A DNA stretch of 64,000 nucleotides, taken from contig NZ_JABUQZ010000001.1 in the NCBI RefSeq assembly GCF_013342145.1, positions 3,844,001-3,908,000 of the forward strand. The letters run 5' to 3'. The notes under the pieces are model-generated. The model worked only from the letters and a program-made list of their open reading frames with translations. It searched no databases and was not told where the DNA came from. This DNA is from Haloterrigena gelatinilytica (GTDB lineage: Archaea > Halobacteriota > Halobacteria > Halobacteriales > Natrialbaceae). A program made the translations under genes and the position numbers. Shown here piece by piece: positions 43,706-52,119 of this stretch; the stretch's first letter is position 1; each line of letters starts with the position of its first letter.

Positions 43706-44341
43706 TCACGCGTCGGTACCCGACTCGAGAATCTCCCAGAAGCGATCGACGTCGCCCTCGAACCGACCGAGCAGTTCGCGGACGTCCGCCCGGTGCTCGT
43801 CGGTGATCTTCACGTGGACCATCCCCTCGTCGGGCTGGCCGTAGACGACGCTCGCGCCCTCGGGGGCGGCGACGATCGCCGGCAGGGCGACCAGATCCTC
43901 CTCGCCCTCGACGAGGATGGTCGTCGGTTCGTCGCGGACCAGCCCCTCGAGGAGGGCCTCGACGACCGCCTGCGAGATCTCCGCGGGCGGGTTGACGACC
44001 TCGACGGTCGTCCCCTCGGTGACGGTCTCGCGGATCTCCTCGTCGACGGCCGACCGCTTGGTCCGCTCGTCGACGAGCGCGACGTCCGGCGGGCGACCCG
44101 CTCGCAGGAAGTGGTAGGTGACGACGTCGCCGACGGCGATCAGCGGCCCGTCGACGTCCTCGAGGAGCCGGTCGGCGTCGGTCTCGATCGGTCCCATCGG
44201 CTCCTTGAGTTCGTGGCGGAGTTCATCGGGCAGGACCAGTAACTGCTCGTCGATGTCGGGCGTCGACGCCGCGTCTTCGTTCCCATCCGCGTTCGCGTTC
44301 GTGTCCGCGCCCGCCTCGGCGGGAGAATCGTCGCGGGTCAC
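43706..44341 (-). CDS. GTP-dependent dephospho-CoA kinase (DUF359)
   Basis: A 211-residue archaeal dephospho-CoA kinase, the last enzyme of coenzyme A synthesis, using GTP and unrelated to bacterial CoaE. The first 30 residues are a low-complexity Asp/Ala/Asn tail. The core has LVLPDELRHELKEPMGPI, LIAVGDVVTYHFLRAG, ALVDERTKRSAVDEEI, and LVEGEEDLVALPAIVAAPEGASVVYGQPDEGMV, all hallmark DUF359 blocks. It is the last gene of the aIF2-gamma to spt4 cluster, a common archaeal order. Confidence 0.93.
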   Translation of the reverse strand: MTRDDSPAEAGADTNANADGNEDAASTPDIDEQLLVLPDELRHELKEPMGPIETDADRLLEDVDGPLIAVGDVVTYHFLRAGRPPDVALVDERTKRSAVDEEIRETVTEGTTVEVVNPPAEISQAVVEALLEGLVRDEPTTILVEGEEDLVALPAIVAAPEGASVVYGQPDEGMVHVKITDEHRADVRELLGRFEGDVDRFWEILESGTDA

Positions 44342-44348
44342 GACGCCG

Positions 44349-44546
44349 TCAGCGGACCTTCAGCGCGTACGCGCCGGGTTCGGTGACCTGCATCTCGGTG
44401 GCGATCTGGCTCTCCTCGGGGTGGGCGATGACGACGTAGCCCGCCCAGTCCTCGGTCAGCGACGAGGAGTTACAGCTCTCGCAGGTGTCGTTGTCGGGTT
44501 CGTTGACCCGGTGACACTCGCGACAGACGAGACGATCCGATGCCAT
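44349..44546 (-). CDS. spt4: Transcription elongation factor Spt4 (RpoE'')
   Basis: A 65-residue zinc protein that pairs with Spt5 to aid RNA polymerase elongation. The zinc ligands are in LVCRECHRV and CESCNSSSLTEDWAGYVVI (CxxC ... CxxC), with the usual AHPEESQIATEM following. It lies 2 bp downstream of rpo7 and 7 bp upstream of the dephospho-CoA kinase gene, so it is within one operon. Confidence 0.96.
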   Translation of the reverse strand: MASDRLVCRECHRVNEPDNDTCESCNSSSLTEDWAGYVVIAHPEESQIATEMQVTEPGAYALKVR

Positions 44547-44548
44547 GG

Positions 44549-45124
44549 TTACTCACCCTCGGCCGTCGTGGCTTCGCGTTTCTCGTGTTCCTCCTCGAGC
44601 CAGCCGTGTTTGCCCAGGCCGGGCTGTTTGGCCGTGAGGCCGATCTTCGAGTCTCGCGGGTTGCGCTCGTCGATGCTCTTGGTGACGATCCGGGCGCGGA
44701 CGGCGTCCTCGACGCCGAGCGCGCGGTCGGACTCGTTCGAGGAGAGCCGCTGGTTCTCGCCGTCGAAGGCGAGGTACTCGTCGCTGATCTGCGAGACGTG
44801 CAGCAGGCCGTCGACCGGGCCGATGCCGACGAAGGCGCCGAACTCGACGACTTCGACGACGGTGCCGTCGACGACTTCCTGCATCTGCGGATCGAAGGTG
44901 ACCGCGTCGAACTCGGCCTCGTAGTAGACGCCAGGGCGGTTCGGGAGGACCGTCCCCTCGCCGATGTCGTGAACCTCGGTGACCGAGACGACGCTACCGA
45001 CCTCCTCGTCCATGCGCCCCTCGAGTTTGTCCTGTAGCAGTCGCTTCACGAGGTCCGGCGAGACGTCGCCGAGCTCCTCCGGCGGTACTTCTACCGTGTC
45101 TTTCAGTCTGACCCGTTTGTACAT
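44549..45124 (-). CDS. rpo7: RNA polymerase subunit Rpo7 (E')
   Basis: A 191-residue subunit of the RNA polymerase stalk. The N-terminal RNP-like domain begins MYKRVRLKDTVEVPPEELG; the C-terminal S1 domain has VVEVVEFGAFVGIGPVDGLLHVSQISDEYL. The C-terminus adds a basic/acidic tail with KIGLTAKQPGLGKHGWLEEE. Start and stop are tightly packed between the PIN gene (1 bp) and spt4 (2 bp). Confidence 0.96.
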   Translation of the reverse strand: MYKRVRLKDTVEVPPEELGDVSPDLVKRLLQDKLEGRMDEEVGSVVSVTEVHDIGEGTVLPNRPGVYYEAEFDAVTFDPQMQEVVDGTVVEVVEFGAFVGIGPVDGLLHVSQISDEYLAFDGENQRLSSNESDRALGVEDAVRARIVTKSIDERNPRDSKIGLTAKQPGLGKHGWLEEEHEKREATTAEGE

Positions 45125-45125
45125 T

Positions 45126-45518
45126 CTATGGTTGAGTGATCGCTAACTTGTTTCTCCCGCGTAATGCAATTACCGGTACACTCGCCTCGAGCACCCGGTC
45201 GCGCAGCGGGCGATCGTTCGTGACGACGTAGTCGACGACGTCCTCGCGGGCGAGTTCGACCAGCGCGTCGTCGGCGTACGACGCCTCCGTGTCGACGACG
45301 AGACAGCGCTCGGTCGCCAGATCGTGGCCGACGTTCGCGGCCGTTCCCTCCTCGCCGCCTTTCTCCGAGAGGCGACGGAGTTCCTCGAGGACGGCTTGCG
45401 GAGCCGTCGCCTCGTAGTCGTCGAGCAACCGCTCGAGTTCGTCGAACAGCCGAACGTCGAGTTCGACGGGCATCATGAGCGCGCTCGTGTCGAGGGCGAC
45501 CTGCGTCGGCGTAGCCAT
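45126..45518 (-). CDS. PIN-domain protein (FCF1/UTP24-like endonuclease)
   Basis: A 130-residue PIN domain. Acidic residues: D9 in ALDTSALM, E44-45 in VLEELRRL, D82-83 in SYADDAL and D99-D104 in TNDRPLRDRV. Archaeal genes at this position between aIF2-gamma and rpo7 encode the FCF1/UTP24-like nuclease proposed to act in rRNA processing. Together with the downstream genes it forms a translation/transcription operon. Confidence 0.9.
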   Translation of the reverse strand: MATPTQVALDTSALMMPVELDVRLFDELERLLDDYEATAPQAVLEELRRLSEKGGEEGTAANVGHDLATERCLVVDTEASYADDALVELAREDVVDYVVTNDRPLRDRVLEASVPVIALRGRNKLAITQP

Positions 45519-45548
45519 TCGTTGTCGGATGTCTCGTCGTCGGTCGTG

Positions 45549-46781
45549 TTATTCTGTGAGCGTTCCGAGCCCGATCAGCCGCCAGCGCGCGCCGATGCGG
45601 CGGTTGATCGCGATCTTCGCGCCCGGTTCGGCGGCGACGGGCCGCTTGAGGTTGACCTCGCACTCGCCCTCGCGGGCGCTGGTGACGGCGCCGACGGTCG
45701 TCGCCGTGCCGACGGTCATCATCAGGGGTTCGCCCGTGCTGATCTCGTCGACCGTCTCGCCGCTCTCGGCGCCGACGACGCGCTCGAGCAGGTCGACCTC
45801 CATCGTGAAGGACTGCCAGGTCGGCGGGAGCGATCCCGTCGGTCCGGCGAGTCGACCGGCCAGTGCGTCGCCTTTCGTCAGCGAGGGGTCGAGACCGGTC
45901 CCGACGCCGAGCAGGCCGCCCGGCGTGACGGTGTCTACGGTTTCCCCGCCGGCCTGTAACGATCGAACCGTCGTCTCGATCGGCACGTACTCGGTCTGGC
46001 CGCCCTCCTCGACCTCGCGGCCGGGGCGGATCTCGATCTCGTCGCCGACCTCGAGCTGGCCCTGCACGAGGCTGCCTCCGAGGACGCCGCCGGCGAGATC
46101 CTTCGCGCTCGTCCCCGGCTTGTTGATGTCGAAACTCCGGGCGACGTGCATCCGCGGATCGGCGTCTGGATCCCGGTCCGGCGTGGGAATCTCCTCCTCG
46201 ATGGCCTGGATCAGCAGGTCGAGGTTGACCTCCTGGCCGGCTGACACCGGAACGACGGGCGCGCCTTCGGCGACGGTGCCCTCGACGAACTCCTGGATCT
46301 CCTCGTAGTTCTGGCGGGCCTGGTCGCTGCTGACGAGGTCGACCTTGTTCTGGGCGATGACGATGTTATCGATGCCGATGATGTCGAGCGCCATCAGGTG
46401 CTCCTCTGTCTGGGGCTGCGGGACGGGTTCGTTGGCGCTGACCACCAACACGGCGCCGTCCATCAGCGAGGCGCCAGACAGCATCGTCGCCATGAGGGTC
46501 TCGTGACCCGGGGCGTCGACGAACGACACGGTCCGGAGCGGCTCGCTCGGCGAGCCGTCCGCACACTCCTCCTCGACGGTGTAACATTCGGGTTCCTCGA
46601 GTCCGTCACAGTAGCGGAACGTCGCGTCCGCGTACCCCAGTCGGATGGAGATACCGCGTTTCATCTCCTCGCTGTGCTGGTCCGTCCACGACCCACTGAG
46701 TGCTTGCACCAGTGTCGTCTTGCCGTGGTCGACGTGACCGACGAGCCCGATGTTCACCTCCGGTTGTCCATTTCCTTCCAT
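45549..46781 (-). CDS. eif2g: Translation initiation factor aIF2 subunit gamma
   Basis: A 410-residue GTPase that delivers initiator Met-tRNA to the small subunit. G1 is in [14 protein letters not shown]3 in [16 protein letters not shown]4 in [10 protein letters not shown] zinc-binding knuckle lies in the insert [20 protein letters not shown]. Domains 2 and 3 are beta-barrels with [32 protein letters not shown] box about 46 bp upstream of the ATG suggests a short leader of about 20 nt, unlike most genes here. It heads the cluster of five. Confidence 0.96.
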   Translation of the reverse strand: MEGNGQPEVNIGLVGHVDHGKTTLVQALSGSWTDQHSEEMKRGISIRLGYADATFRYCDGLEEPECYTVEEECADGSPSEPLRTVSFVDAPGHETLMATMLSGASLMDGAVLVVSANEPVPQPQTEEHLMALDIIGIDNIVIAQNKVDLVSSDQARQNYEEIQEFVEGTVAEGAPVVPVSAGQEVNLDLLIQAIEEEIPTPDRDPDADPRMHVARSFDINKPGTSAKDLAGGVLGGSLVQGQLEVGDEIEIRPGREVEEGGQTEYVPIETTVRSLQAGGETVDTVTPGGLLGVGTGLDPSLTKGDALAGRLAGPTGSLPPTWQSFTMEVDLLERVVGAESGETVDEISTGEPLMMTVGTATTVGAVTSAREGECEVNLKRPVAAEPGAKIAINRRIGARWRLIGLGTLTE

Positions 46782-47022
46782 AAGACGATGAGTAATCTTG
46801 GCTGTAGCTTCCCCCGTGCGCTTGATAAAGGTTGCGAGCTATCCGCGCCGAGAGCCGGCCGACGGCGCGTCGTGTCGGCTATTCGTACACCGATATCCGA
46901 ACGTTCGGATACGCGTCGTGACTGGCGGGCGAAGCGAGCGACGAACGGCCCGCACGAGCCCCGGGGCAGCGGCCCGGTTTCGAATCGCTCGCGCGGCGCC
47001 GTTACCGGCGGACTCGGTGCCG

Positions 47023-47262
47023 TCAGCGAACGTCCTCGAGATCGACGACCGCCGATAAATCGGCCGACAGCCAGTGGGTGAGCCGCTCCTCCTCGGAACA
47101 CTCCCGGGGCGTGATCGTGCACCGATCGGGTCGGTTTCGGTAGCGAACGACGAGACACTCGAGCTGTTTCCGGCGATCCGATTCGCCCTCGGCCTCGGCC
47201 TGGGCGCTGGCCAGTCGCTGTTTGATCGTGCGATCGTCGTAGCCGTTTGCGGATTCGCTCAT
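47023..47262 (-). CDS. DUF7511-like small haloarchaeal protein
   Basis: A 79-residue protein: MSESANGYDDRTIKQRLASAQAEAEGESD is a helical start, then LECLVVRYRNRPDRCTITP, REC, and ERLTHWLSADLSAVVDLEDVR. Three cysteines are spaced (LEC, DRC, REC) but no recognised zinc motif. It resembles the haloarchaeal DUF7511 family, function unknown. The ATG at 47262 is chosen as the first start before the conserved region. The 240 bp between it and aIF2-gamma show no gene. Confidence 0.78.
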   Translation of the reverse strand: MSESANGYDDRTIKQRLASAQAEAEGESDRRKQLECLVVRYRNRPDRCTITPRECSEEERLTHWLSADLSAVVDLEDVR

Positions 47263-47528
47263 GACTTGTTGGCCTCGCGGATGGTCCGTACCTAGTGGAC
47301 CTTCGGAAACGCACATAGCTGCTGCTAATTGGGGTATTGAGACCTCGGTATCCGCTCGAGGTGATCCGTACGACCGGCTTCGACGGACCGAACGCCGGCG
47401 CCGTCGATCCGAATCGCTTCGGCGCGGTCGCTCTTTCGTTTGTCGCTCCGCGTGTTCGATGCCGGCGACAGCTGAGACGGTCGAGACTGCCGTCTCGAGG
47501 GCGGTTCGGCCGGACGAAAACGACAGGG

Positions 47529-47559
47529 TGGGGGTGGGGGTGGGGGTGGGGGTGGGGGT
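47529..47559 (+). repeat. TGGGGG hexamer tandem array
   Basis: Five consecutive TGGGGG units (T at 47529, 47535, 47541, 47547, 47553 and 47559) flanked by ragged G-runs. The G-rich strand has the pattern needed for a G-quadruplex. It lies in a 343-bp gap (47263-47605) between the DUF7511-like and zinc-finger genes, where no coding sequence was accepted. Frames across it give poly-Pro or poly-Gly/Val runs and are not genes. Confidence 0.9.
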
Positions 47560-47605
47560 GAGGATGCGCGCAACGGATGCTCCGGACGGCTCGCCGGCCG
47601 CGCTC

Positions 47606-47752
47606 TCAGCGGACCGGTTGGGCCGGCCGGCGCTCGAGTAACGCTTCGGCGATGGCCTGTTTCCGGTGGCTGGTCAGTACGTGAGTGTAGACGTCCGTCT
47701 CCGCGTCCGGAGTGAACGCACAGATGGGACAGGTGTCGATCCGTTCGGGCAT
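47606..47752 (-). CDS. 48-residue C2H2-type zinc-finger protein
   Basis: Read directly from sequence: the ATG at 47752 opens a 48-codon frame beginning MPERIDTCPICAFTPD, then VYTHVLTSHRKQAIAEALLERR, to a TGA. C8 and C11 (CPIC) with H24 and H29 fit a C2H2 zinc finger with the histidines in a short helix. A TTCTATCG patch is about 25 bp upstream. Small zinc-finger proteins of this size are common in haloarchaea and some affect biofilm and swarming, but the role here is unknown. Confidence 0.68.
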   Translation of the reverse strand: MPERIDTCPICAFTPDAETDVYTHVLTSHRKQAIAEALLERRPAQPVR

Positions 47753-47957
47753 CACGTGAGACGACACCGGGACGATAGAAGACGGTTTCTAGGAGCGGTA
47801 CGGACCGGTTTTGCGACCGCTGTAGCGCTACTGCGTGGCCGCCGTCTCCACGCGGATATCGCGAGACGATCGCGAAACTGGACTCGAGGACGGTAGTTCG
47901 AAGAAAATCGGTTTGCCGACCGTTCGCAAACGATCGACGCCCGCGTGTCGCGGTCGG

Positions 47958-49721
47958 TTAGCGTTCGAAGCGGTTCCGGAGGATGATCGCGGTCGCGTTC
48001 ATCCCGATCAGCACGAACAGGAGCGTGACGACCCCCGCGGCGAGGACGCCGTACCGGAACTCGCCGATCGCCGAATGCGACCAGACGTAGATCTGCAGCG
48101 GCATGGCGCTCGCCTGGTCCCAGATTCCGTTCGGGGGGGAGTAGGTGAGGTGAGGAACGCCGATGATGATCAGCGGCGCCGTTTCGCCGATCGCGCGGCC
48201 GAGTGCGAGGATCGTCCCCGTCAGAATGCCCGGGAACGCTTCGGGGAGGACGACGTTTTTGGTCGTCTGCCACCGAGTCGCACCCATCGCGTATGAGCCG
48301 TTGCGGAGATCGTCCGGAACGGACCGGATCGCCTCTTGGGCCGAGATAATCGTGATCGGCAGGATCAGCAGCGACAGCGTGAGCACCGCGGTGACGATTG
48401 CCCCCATGCCGAGCCCGAGCAGATTGATGAACAGCCCGAGCCCGAGCAGTCCGTAGACGACCGACGGAACGGCGGCCAGATTGGCGATGTTAATCTGGAT
48501 CACGCGAGTGATCGTGCCGGTGATCCCGCTGTCGCTGGCGTACTCCTCGAGGAACACCGCGGAGCCGACGCCGAGCACGAACGAGACCAGCGCCACGAAG
48601 GCGATGATCATGACCGAGCCCACGATCGGCGGGTAGAACCCTGCTTTCCGCGGCGTCGACGAGGCGCTTCCCGTCACGAACGACGGGTCGAGCCACGAGT
48701 TCGGACCCGGGAATCCCATCGTCCTAACGAGGACGGTACCGAGGACCGCGCCGGCGACGATCAGCACCGGCAGGAGCAGTCCGATTCGCTCCCGCTCGGC
48801 GGTGACCATCCGTCGGCCGAACGCGACCGTCGGGATGCCGGTCGTCAGCAGGACCAGCAGTACGTTTTTCGACTCCATACCGACTTGCCCGGCCGCGAAA
48901 CTCCCGCCGACGGCCAACAGGAACGCGACGCCGCCGAGGACGAGGCCGGTCCGGGTATCCTCGTCGCGGGCGACGACCGCGGCGACGGCTCCGGAGGCCG
49001 GAATCGCCAGCGTCCAGACGAAGATCAACCACGTGGTCGGATACACGTCGAACAGTCCGCGCACGTAGAACGCGGCGCCGAGACCGGCCGCACCGATCGG
49101 ATAGGCCAGCAGCGCCGCCAGATCCGATTCGCGGTACCGACTGTACGCCAACGCGGCGGCTGCCGGAATCAGCCCGAAAGTGTACGTCAACAGCCAGAGG
49201 TACTGGTCGAAGACGACGAACAGGAGGATCATCGCGATTCCGAGGGCCGTCCCCCCGAGGAGCCGGCCGACGAACCCGAAGCCGACCCGGCCGAGGGGTC
49301 GTTGGCTGCCGACGTAGGTGCTGTAGCACGTAACCGGTATCACGACGACGAACAGATAGACGAGGTGCCAGCCGAGACGCGGGATCGGTCGCACGAGCAG
49401 TTCGAACCCGTTGATGATGAGCGGCGTGGCGATCAGTCCGCCGCCGAGCGCGAGCGCCACGCGTCGCGTCACCTCGCGGTCGTTCGCGCTGTAGAGACAG
49501 AAGCCGACGTACGGGACGACCAGCGTAGCGACGTAGGTCAGCAGCCACTCGGGGCTGGCGTTGTTGAGTTCGAACGCGTCGACGGTGACGTAGATCAACA
49601 ACACCGCCAGCGCGAGGATGCCGACGACGGACGCACCGAACGAGAGGTATTCGAAGACGAGTCCCTTGAGCCGACTCACCTGGCCGAATCCGGTCGTCTG
49701 TTGATCGTGTTCGACAGCCAT
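47958..49721 (-). CDS. pstA: Phosphate ABC permease PstA with long N-terminal membrane extension
   Basis: A 587-residue permease. The C-terminal ~230 residues are PstA: VFLEEYA, IANLAAVPSVVYGLLGLGLF, and the EAA loop SYAMGATRWQTTKNVVLPEAFPGILTGTILALGRAIGETAPLIIIG that docks PstB. About 350 residues precede it, with roughly eight to ten extra membrane helices of unknown role; ordinary bacterial PstA is about 290 residues. It is the last gene of pstS-pstC-pstA and starts 1 bp after the pstC stop. It imports phosphate using PstB as ATPase. Confidence 0.92.
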   Translation of the reverse strand: MAVEHDQQTTGFGQVSRLKGLVFEYLSFGASVVGILALAVLLIYVTVDAFELNNASPEWLLTYVATLVVPYVGFCLYSANDREVTRRVALALGGGLIATPLIINGFELLVRPIPRLGWHLVYLFVVVIPVTCYSTYVGSQRPLGRVGFGFVGRLLGGTALGIAMILLFVVFDQYLWLLTYTFGLIPAAAALAYSRYRESDLAALLAYPIGAAGLGAAFYVRGLFDVYPTTWLIFVWTLAIPASGAVAAVVARDEDTRTGLVLGGVAFLLAVGGSFAAGQVGMESKNVLLVLLTTGIPTVAFGRRMVTAERERIGLLLPVLIVAGAVLGTVLVRTMGFPGPNSWLDPSFVTGSASSTPRKAGFYPPIVGSVMIIAFVALVSFVLGVGSAVFLEEYASDSGITGTITRVIQINIANLAAVPSVVYGLLGLGLFINLLGLGMGAIVTAVLTLSLLILPITIISAQEAIRSVPDDLRNGSYAMGATRWQTTKNVVLPEAFPGILTGTILALGRAIGETAPLIIIGVPHLTYSPPNGIWDQASAMPLQIYVWSHSAIGEFRYGVLAAGVVTLLFVLIGMNATAIILRNRFER

Positions 49722-49722
49722 C

Positions 49723-50697
49723 TCAGTATTCCTCCCGGTATCGTTGCGCGATCCAATCGCTGATCACGTTCAGTACGAGCGTGACGACGAACAACAGCAG
49801 TCCGAGCGCGAACATCGCGTCGTAGGGCAGCGTTCCCCCAGTGAGGTCCCCGCCGGCGATATTGACCATCGCGACGGTGATCGTCATTCCGGACTCGAGG
49901 AGCACGTCCCCAGGGTGGATGTAGGGGATCCCGCCGAGACCGGTGTAGACCTCGGGGAAGGTGGCCTGTGACCCCATCGCGACGACGACGATCATGGTCT
50001 CCCCGATCGCCCGCGAGATCGCGAGGATATACGAGGAGGCGATCCCAGATACCGCCGCCGGGAGAACGACCTTCGTCGAGACCTCGTATTTGGTGGCTCC
50101 GAGGCCGTAGCCGGCCTGCCGGAGCTCGTCCGGGACCGCACTCATGGCGTCTTCGCTGATCGACGAGACCATCGGAATGATCATGATCCCGATCATCAGC
50201 GACGCCGAGAGCGCGTTGAACGTCTGCAGCGACGGGAACAGCGTCGCCTTCAACACCGGCGTGATGTACACGAGTGCGAAGTAGCCGTAGACGACCGTGG
50301 GGATCCCGGCGAGGATCTCCAGCATCGGCTTGAGAACCGATCGAACGCGCGTACTCGCGTACTCGCTCAGGTAAATCGCCGTCAGCGTCCCGATCGGCAG
50401 CGCGACCAGCGCGGCCATGAGGGTCACGGTAATCGTTCCGATCACCAGCGGAAGGATCCCGAAGATGTAGCCGTCGCCTCTCGGGTTCGGACTCCACGTG
50501 GTCCCGGTCAGGAAGTCGGCGATCGCGTACTCCGAGAAGAACGCGGTCGCGTCCGAAAGCAGCGTCACGAAGATCGCGATCGTCGTGAGGACGGTGATCA
50601 CCGCACAGACGACGAAAAAACTCCCGTAGGAGCGCTCCTTGAGGGCCTCGATACCCCGGGACCGCTGGAGATCCGGCGTTGCCGATGCGTCACTCAC
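49723..50697 (-). CDS. pstC: Phosphate ABC permease PstC
   Basis: A 324-residue permease with six membrane helices. Text typical of PstC: TWSPNPRGDGYIFGILPLVIGTI, IYLSEYASTRVRSVLKPMLEILAGIPTVVYGYFAL, and the EAA loop YGLGATKYEVSTKVVLPAAVSGIASSYILAISRAIGETM. GTG start at 50697. It pairs with PstA in the membrane. 148 bp separate it from the pstS stop, longer than the 1 bp to pstA. Confidence 0.95.
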   Translation of the reverse strand: MSDASATPDLQRSRGIEALKERSYGSFFVVCAVITVLTTIAIFVTLLSDATAFFSEYAIADFLTGTTWSPNPRGDGYIFGILPLVIGTITVTLMAALVALPIGTLTAIYLSEYASTRVRSVLKPMLEILAGIPTVVYGYFALVYITPVLKATLFPSLQTFNALSASLMIGIMIIPMVSSISEDAMSAVPDELRQAGYGLGATKYEVSTKVVLPAAVSGIASSYILAISRAIGETMIVVVAMGSQATFPEVYTGLGGIPYIHPGDVLLESGMTITVAMVNIAGGDLTGGTLPYDAMFALGLLLFVVTLVLNVISDWIAQRYREEY

Positions 50698-50845
50698 GGC
50701 TGATCACCGCGCAGTGGCGATCCGCTCGGACGGTGGTCGACTCCGCAATCACGTCGGTAAAAAGGAACAACCGAGGGAGACGCTGCCGTTCCCCACCGAA
50801 TCGAGTTGCCTGGCTTCCGACAATACACCGAGTCATCGTGATCGG

Positions 50846-51832
50846 TTACTCGTCTTCCTCGCCGATTACTTCCACGAGCGTGTCCATCTGTTCGGACTGC
50901 TGGTCCTCGGTGAGGGGCACGTAGCCGACGTCATCGGCGACGAGGCTCTCGTTGGTCGTCTGTTCGACGAAGAAGCGCGCGAAGTCGGCGACGTGATCCT
51001 CGTCCTCGAGGGACCCGACCGAGGGGTAGGTGTACAGCGAGCGCGACAGCGGCTGGTACTCGCCGGAGGCCGCGGTATCCAGGCTCGGTTCGACGGGGCC
51101 GTCGCCGTCGTCGATCGCTACGGCCGTCACCTGATCGGGGTTCTGATAGTAGTACGAGAAGCCGAAGTAACCGATGGCGTACTGGTCGCCCTGGACGCCA
51201 GTGACGATGTTGTCGTCGTTTTCGGTCGCCTGGTAGTCGTCCGTGTGGCCCCGATCCTCGCCCATGACGTTCTCCATGAAGTAGTCGTAGGTCCCGCTGG
51301 TGTCGTCGGCGCCGTGGCGACCGATCTCCTCGTCGGGCCAGTCGGAGTTGACGTCGCTCCAGGTCTCGGCGGCGTCGGCCTCCCAGATCTGGGCCAGCTC
51401 CTCGACGGTCATCTCGGTCGCCCAGTCGTTCTCGTTGTTGATGACGACCGTCAGCGCGTCCGTCGCGGCGACCAGTTCGATCCACTCGACGTCGTTTTCT
51501 TCGCACTTCGACTTCTCCTCGTCCTTCATCGCCCGACTCGCGTTGTTGAAATCGGTCTCTCCGACACAGAAGTGCTCCTCGAAACCGCCGCCGGAACCGG
51601 TCGATTTGATGTTGAATCCGACGCTGTCGTCCTCTTCGTCCTTGTACTTCTCGCTGACCGCTTGCATCAGCGGGTAGACGGTACTCGAGCCCGCGATGTC
51701 GATCTCCTTGTCTTCGTCGCTCGTCTCTTCAGTACACCCAGCGATCGCAACGGCGCCGACGGCGCCGGCGGCACCGATGAATTTCCGTCGTGAAACGCGT
51801 TGCGTCGAACGGCCGGACTTGTCGTCTGCCAT
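50846..51832 (-). CDS. pstS: Phosphate-binding lipoprotein PstS
   Basis: A 328-residue substrate-binding protein. Tat signal with RRKFIGAAGAVGAVAIAGC: twin arginines near residue 15 and lipobox AGC, so it is exported folded and lipid-anchored. Mature blocks: IDIAGSSTVYPLMQAVSEKY, IKSTGSGGGFEEHFCVGETDFNNASRAMKDEE, and RHGADDTSGTYDYFMENVMG, which bind phosphate. The ATG at 51832 is used rather than the GTG just before it. It heads the pstSCA run, under a TATA-like box. Confidence 0.95.
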   Translation of the reverse strand: MADDKSGRSTQRVSRRKFIGAAGAVGAVAIAGCTEETSDEDKEIDIAGSSTVYPLMQAVSEKYKDEEDDSVGFNIKSTGSGGGFEEHFCVGETDFNNASRAMKDEEKSKCEENDVEWIELVAATDALTVVINNENDWATEMTVEELAQIWEADAAETWSDVNSDWPDEEIGRHGADDTSGTYDYFMENVMGEDRGHTDDYQATENDDNIVTGVQGDQYAIGYFGFSYYYQNPDQVTAVAIDDGDGPVEPSLDTAASGEYQPLSRSLYTYPSVGSLEDEDHVADFARFFVEQTTNESLVADDVGYVPLTEDQQSEQMDTLVEVIGEEDE

Positions 51833-51850
51833 CACCAGAACGGTTCCACA

Positions 51851-51860
51851 GATTATAGAA
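51851..51860 (-). promoter_or_regulatory. TATA-like box for pstS
   Basis: TTCTATAATC on the minus strand, centred about 23 bp before the pstS ATG. A second AT-rich patch (TATATATTCG, about 51879-51888) lies further upstream. The remaining sequence to the arsC stop (about 290 bp in all) holds no gene. Confidence 0.5.
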
Positions 51861-51894
51861 AAGCGATGCTATGACTGATATATATTCGTACGTA

Positions 51895-51914
51895 CCTGTA
51901 TATCCCGGTACAGG
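51895..51914. promoter_or_regulatory. Inverted repeat upstream of pstS, candidate operator
   Basis: CCTGTA-N8-TACAGG, a perfect 6-bp inverted repeat, 63-82 bp before the pstS start and about 40 bp upstream of its TATA-like box. Position suggests a regulator site for phosphate control; no match to a known motif is claimed. Confidence 0.45.
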
Positions 51915-52119
51915 CCGATCGGTACGCGAATCGACCAACCGGTGAAAATTGGCCCAAGAGGACCTGTTAGGGATAATACCGGAACTACTGGTTGTGTTTC
52001 GAGACAGTGTCTGAAGGGGAACAGATCGATCGCTCGAGGGCGGAACGGCGATTCTATATACCCGAATTGGAGCGCTCCGACTCGCCTCGAGAATCAGTCC
52101 CGTTCGAGGATGTGGCGGT

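Noticed and set aside
47529..47559. G-rich tandem array considered as a CRISPR or telomere-like element
   Set aside because: No spacers, no cas genes, and the unit is a simple hexamer in an internal chromosomal position.
47261..47641. Frames across the TGGGGG array giving poly-Pro or poly-Val/Gly tracts
   Set aside because: They are produced by the hexamer repeat itself, with no conserved sequence around it.
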